This document shows, in pieces, positions 62,015-64,000 of a stretch of DNA of 64,000 nt. This DNA comes from Rosettibacter primus (lineage in GTDB: Bacteria > Bacteroidota > Ignavibacteria > Ignavibacteriales > Melioribacteraceae). The stretch is taken from positions 68,837 through 132,836 of the forward strand of contig NZ_JAYKGK010000009.1 of assembly GCF_036860675.1 (NCBI RefSeq). The letters are read 5' to 3'. A program made the translations under genes and the position numbers. A model generated the notes under the pieces. That model did not search any database and had not been told where the DNA came from. It saw only the letters and a list, made by a program, of their open reading frames with translations. The number at the start of each line of letters is the position of its first letter. Positions within the stretch are counted from its first letter, which is position 1.

Positions 62015-63721
62015 CTAATTATTTTTTTGAGAGATTAATTCTTTTGCCCCCATTAATGCTGCTTCTGTAATTTTTTCTCCGCTAATCAATTTAGCAACTT
62101 CACGAATTTTTTCTTCTTCATTTAATAATCTGATAGAACTTACAACACGGTCACCTAATTTTTTCTTTTCAACTACAAAATGTAAATCTGATAATCCAGC
62201 AATCTGAGGTAAATGTGTAATTGCAATAATTTGATGAAATGAAGCTAATGACTTCAAAGCTTTTCCAACTTTTTGAGCTATTCTGCCGCTTACCCCTGTA
62301 TCTATTTCATCAAATATCAAAATTGGAAGTTTATCTGATTTTGCAAGTACTGATTTTAAAGCAAGCATTATTCTGGATATCTCTCCTCCTGAAGCCACTT
62401 TTATTAAAGGTTTTACATCTTCTCCGGTATTAGTTGAAATATAAAATTCAACATAATCATAACCTCTATCGTTATACTTATATTTATTATTATTAACCAA
62501 AATAAAATTTCCCGTTTCTGATAATTCATTTGTAAACCTTACTTCGAAGGTTGGGTCACTAATTCCAAGATTTTTTAGAACTCCTTCAACTTCTTTCTTA
62601 ACATCTTTTGCAATACTTTTTCTTTTTTCGGAAATACTTTTTGCTATATCACCACAAATCGTTCTTAAGTCGGAAATTTCGTTTTCAAGTTCTTTAATTC
62701 TATCTGTAAAATTTTCTGCGAGTTCAACTTCTCTTCCAATTTTTTCACGATGTTCTAAAACTGATTTGATTGTTCCACCATATTTTTTTTTCAGAAGATT
62801 AAAAGCTCCCAATCTTTCTCTAATTTTTTCAATATGATCCGGGTCAACATCAATTTTATTTTTATAATCTCTTAAATAAGATGAAAGTTCATTAAGAATA
62901 ACAATTGCGGTCTGAAGTTCATTAACTTTTTCAATAAATGATTTATCAATTTTAGAAAGTTCGTTTAATTTATTTTTAACCTCGGACAACTGGTCATGTA
63001 TAGAATTTTCGCTTTCGTAAAGTTGTTCATAAATTTCATTAGACATAGAAAGCAGCTTTTCAGAGTTTTCCAGAACTTTCAACTCATTTTCTAATTCTTC
63101 CTCTTCATCAATACCAGGAGCAACTGAATCAATCTCTTTAATTTGAAATTCATAAAGATCCTTTTTTTCTTTTAATAAATTTTCTCTTTCCAGTAATTCT
63201 TTTAATTCACGTTGTAATTGATGAAGAATATTAATATTCTCTTTGTATTCAGCTAAATGCTGCTCTATATCGGCAAATTCGTCAAGCATCTCAAGATGAT
63301 TTTCTGCTTTCAGCAAAGATTGATGTTCATGCTGTCCATGCAAATCTACAAGCAAATCACCAATTTCTTTTATTACATTTAATGTAACGGGAGTATCGTT
63401 GATAAAACATCTGTTTGTTCCTTTGATAGAAATTTCTCTTCTTATAATTAATTCATCACTATCTTCTATTTCATATTCTTTTAGGATTTTTTTTACTTTT
63501 TTATTGCCTGTAATTTCAAAAATTCCTTCAACAATTGATTTCTCTGCTCCTTTACGAATTACATCAACAGAAGCTCTTTCACCAAGTAACAATCCCATTG
63601 CATCGATAAGTATTGATTTTCCTGCCCCTGTTTCTCCAGTTATAATATTAAGTCCTTTCCCAAACTGAATCTCAATATTTTCAATAAGTGCGTAATCTTT
63701 TATAAGAAGTGATTTTAACAT
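62015..63721 (-). CDS. recN: DNA repair protein RecN
   Basis: A 568-residue SMC-like ATPase for double-strand-break repair. The N-terminal head has Walker A ITGETGAGKSILIDA (about residues 28-42) and LLGERASVDVIRKG. Two coiled-coil arms (about 160-380) surround a short hinge. The C-terminal head has VASGGEISRIMLALK (about 441-455) and Walker B ILIFDEIDTGVSGRIA (about 470). Length is typical (about 550-570). ATG start; no LexA-type operator was recognised upstream. Confidence 0.97.
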   Translation of the reverse strand: MLKSLLIKDYALIENIEIQFGKGLNIITGETGAGKSILIDAMGLLLGERASVDVIRKGAEKSIVEGIFEITGNKKVKKILKEYEIEDSDELIIRREISIKGTNRCFINDTPVTLNVIKEIGDLLVDLHGQHEHQSLLKAENHLEMLDEFADIEQHLAEYKENINILHQLQRELKELLERENLLKEKKDLYEFQIKEIDSVAPGIDEEEELENELKVLENSEKLLSMSNEIYEQLYESENSIHDQLSEVKNKLNELSKIDKSFIEKVNELQTAIVILNELSSYLRDYKNKIDVDPDHIEKIRERLGAFNLLKKKYGGTIKSVLEHREKIGREVELAENFTDRIKELENEISDLRTICGDIAKSISEKRKSIAKDVKKEVEGVLKNLGISDPTFEVRFTNELSETGNFILVNNNKYKYNDRGYDYVEFYISTNTGEDVKPLIKVASGGEISRIMLALKSVLAKSDKLPILIFDEIDTGVSGRIAQKVGKALKSLASFHQIIAITHLPQIAGLSDLHFVVEKKKLGDRVVSSIRLLNEEEKIREVAKLISGEKITEAALMGAKELISQKNN

Positions 63722-63753
63722 TGCAGTAAAAATATTTTTATACGAATATGAGG

Positions 63754-63775
63754 AAGTATCAAGTAAGTATCAAGT
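63754..63775. repeat. 11-bp tandem duplication upstream of recN
   Basis: AAGTATCAAGT occurs twice in direct succession. On the recN strand each copy contains ACTTGATACTT, so the duplication repeats a TTGATA hexamer that resembles a -35 element. It lies 33-54 bases before the recN start and 12 bases upstream of the tRNA promoter. Confidence 0.6.
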
Positions 63776-63786
63776 ATTAATAAAGA

Positions 63787-63818
63787 TTTGACAGAACAAA
63801 AATGCTTTTATATATTTG
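63787..63818 (+). promoter_or_regulatory. Promoter of the initiator tRNA
   Basis: TTGACA (63788-63793), 17-base spacer, TATATT (63811-63816): near-perfect sigma-70-type hexamers. The same bases also fit TTTG (63787-63790), N20, TATATTTG (63811-63818), the Bacteroidetes form. Transcription would start about 63824, some 20 bases before the mature tRNA. Confidence 0.85.
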
Positions 63819-63844
63819 TAACCTAAGTTTGATAAAAATTACAT

Positions 63845-63917
<73 letters not shown>

Positions 63918-64000
63918 CTAAGGCTTACTAAAAAATTGTTTTTCCACTCGGGCTGTTAGTATTAAAAAAATACACCTTACTTTAATGCCAGTTGTCTACA

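Overview
The window is an AT-rich, densely packed bacterial chromosome segment with about 54 protein genes and one tRNA gene. It looks like a Gram-negative of the Fibrobacteres-Chlorobi-Bacteroidetes side, most probably an Ignavibacteria-type organism. The reasons are lipid A genes (LpxB, LpxK, an MsbA-like exporter), LolA, a DUF6588-type outer-membrane protein, and three upstream regions with the Bacteroidetes-style promoter TTTG-N20-TAnnTTTG. The taxonomic call is inference; no 16S gene is present.

Left part (1-19,897), all on the + strand. It opens with the 3' seven-eighths of smc and an MtnX-like HAD phosphatase. An overlapping envelope operon follows: ICMT-like methyltransferase, lpxB, DUF374 acyltransferase, lpxK. 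Then come ppdK, queA (with a strong terminator), ispD, plsY, gpsA and recG. The most unusual block is at 16,122-19,897: two different D-Ala-D-Ala-ligase-like ATP-grasp enzymes, a small GNAT acetyltransferase and a lysine 2,3-aminomutase-like radical SAM enzyme (KamA), overlapping or closely spaced behind one promoter. I propose that it makes a modified, possibly N-acetylated, beta-lysine-containing small molecule. The first gene appears to start at a rare ATT codon.

Right part (19,971-63,721), all on the - strand. Running from high to low coordinates it holds: recN; an outer-membrane protein and hemW; the classic translation/RNA operon rimP-nusA-infB-rbfA-truB-ribF-rpsO-pnp-dusB; rng; a fructose-6-phosphate-aldolase-like gene, gcvT, a comB homologue, ftsK, lolA, a flippase-like membrane protein, an outer-membrane protein, uppP, a lipoprotein cyclophilin, and an NSS transporter with a tiny MetS-like partner too short for normal ORF calling; holA; an ECF sigma factor with its putative anti-sigma; rpmE; rsmB, a RodZ-like protein, ligA; a STAS protein, a Cof-type HAD, a PgpH-type HD phosphodiesterase, a Xer recombinase, a lipoprotein, an MsbA-like ABC exporter, a glycosyltransferase, nadK and a thioredoxin-like protein.

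The window ends with an initiator tRNA-Met on the + strand behind a near-consensus promoter. I saw no CRISPR array, prophage, insertion sequence or restriction system. Most of the content is core housekeeping. Interest concentrates in the KamA/ATP-grasp cluster, a few leader and operator structures, and the hidden small ORF.
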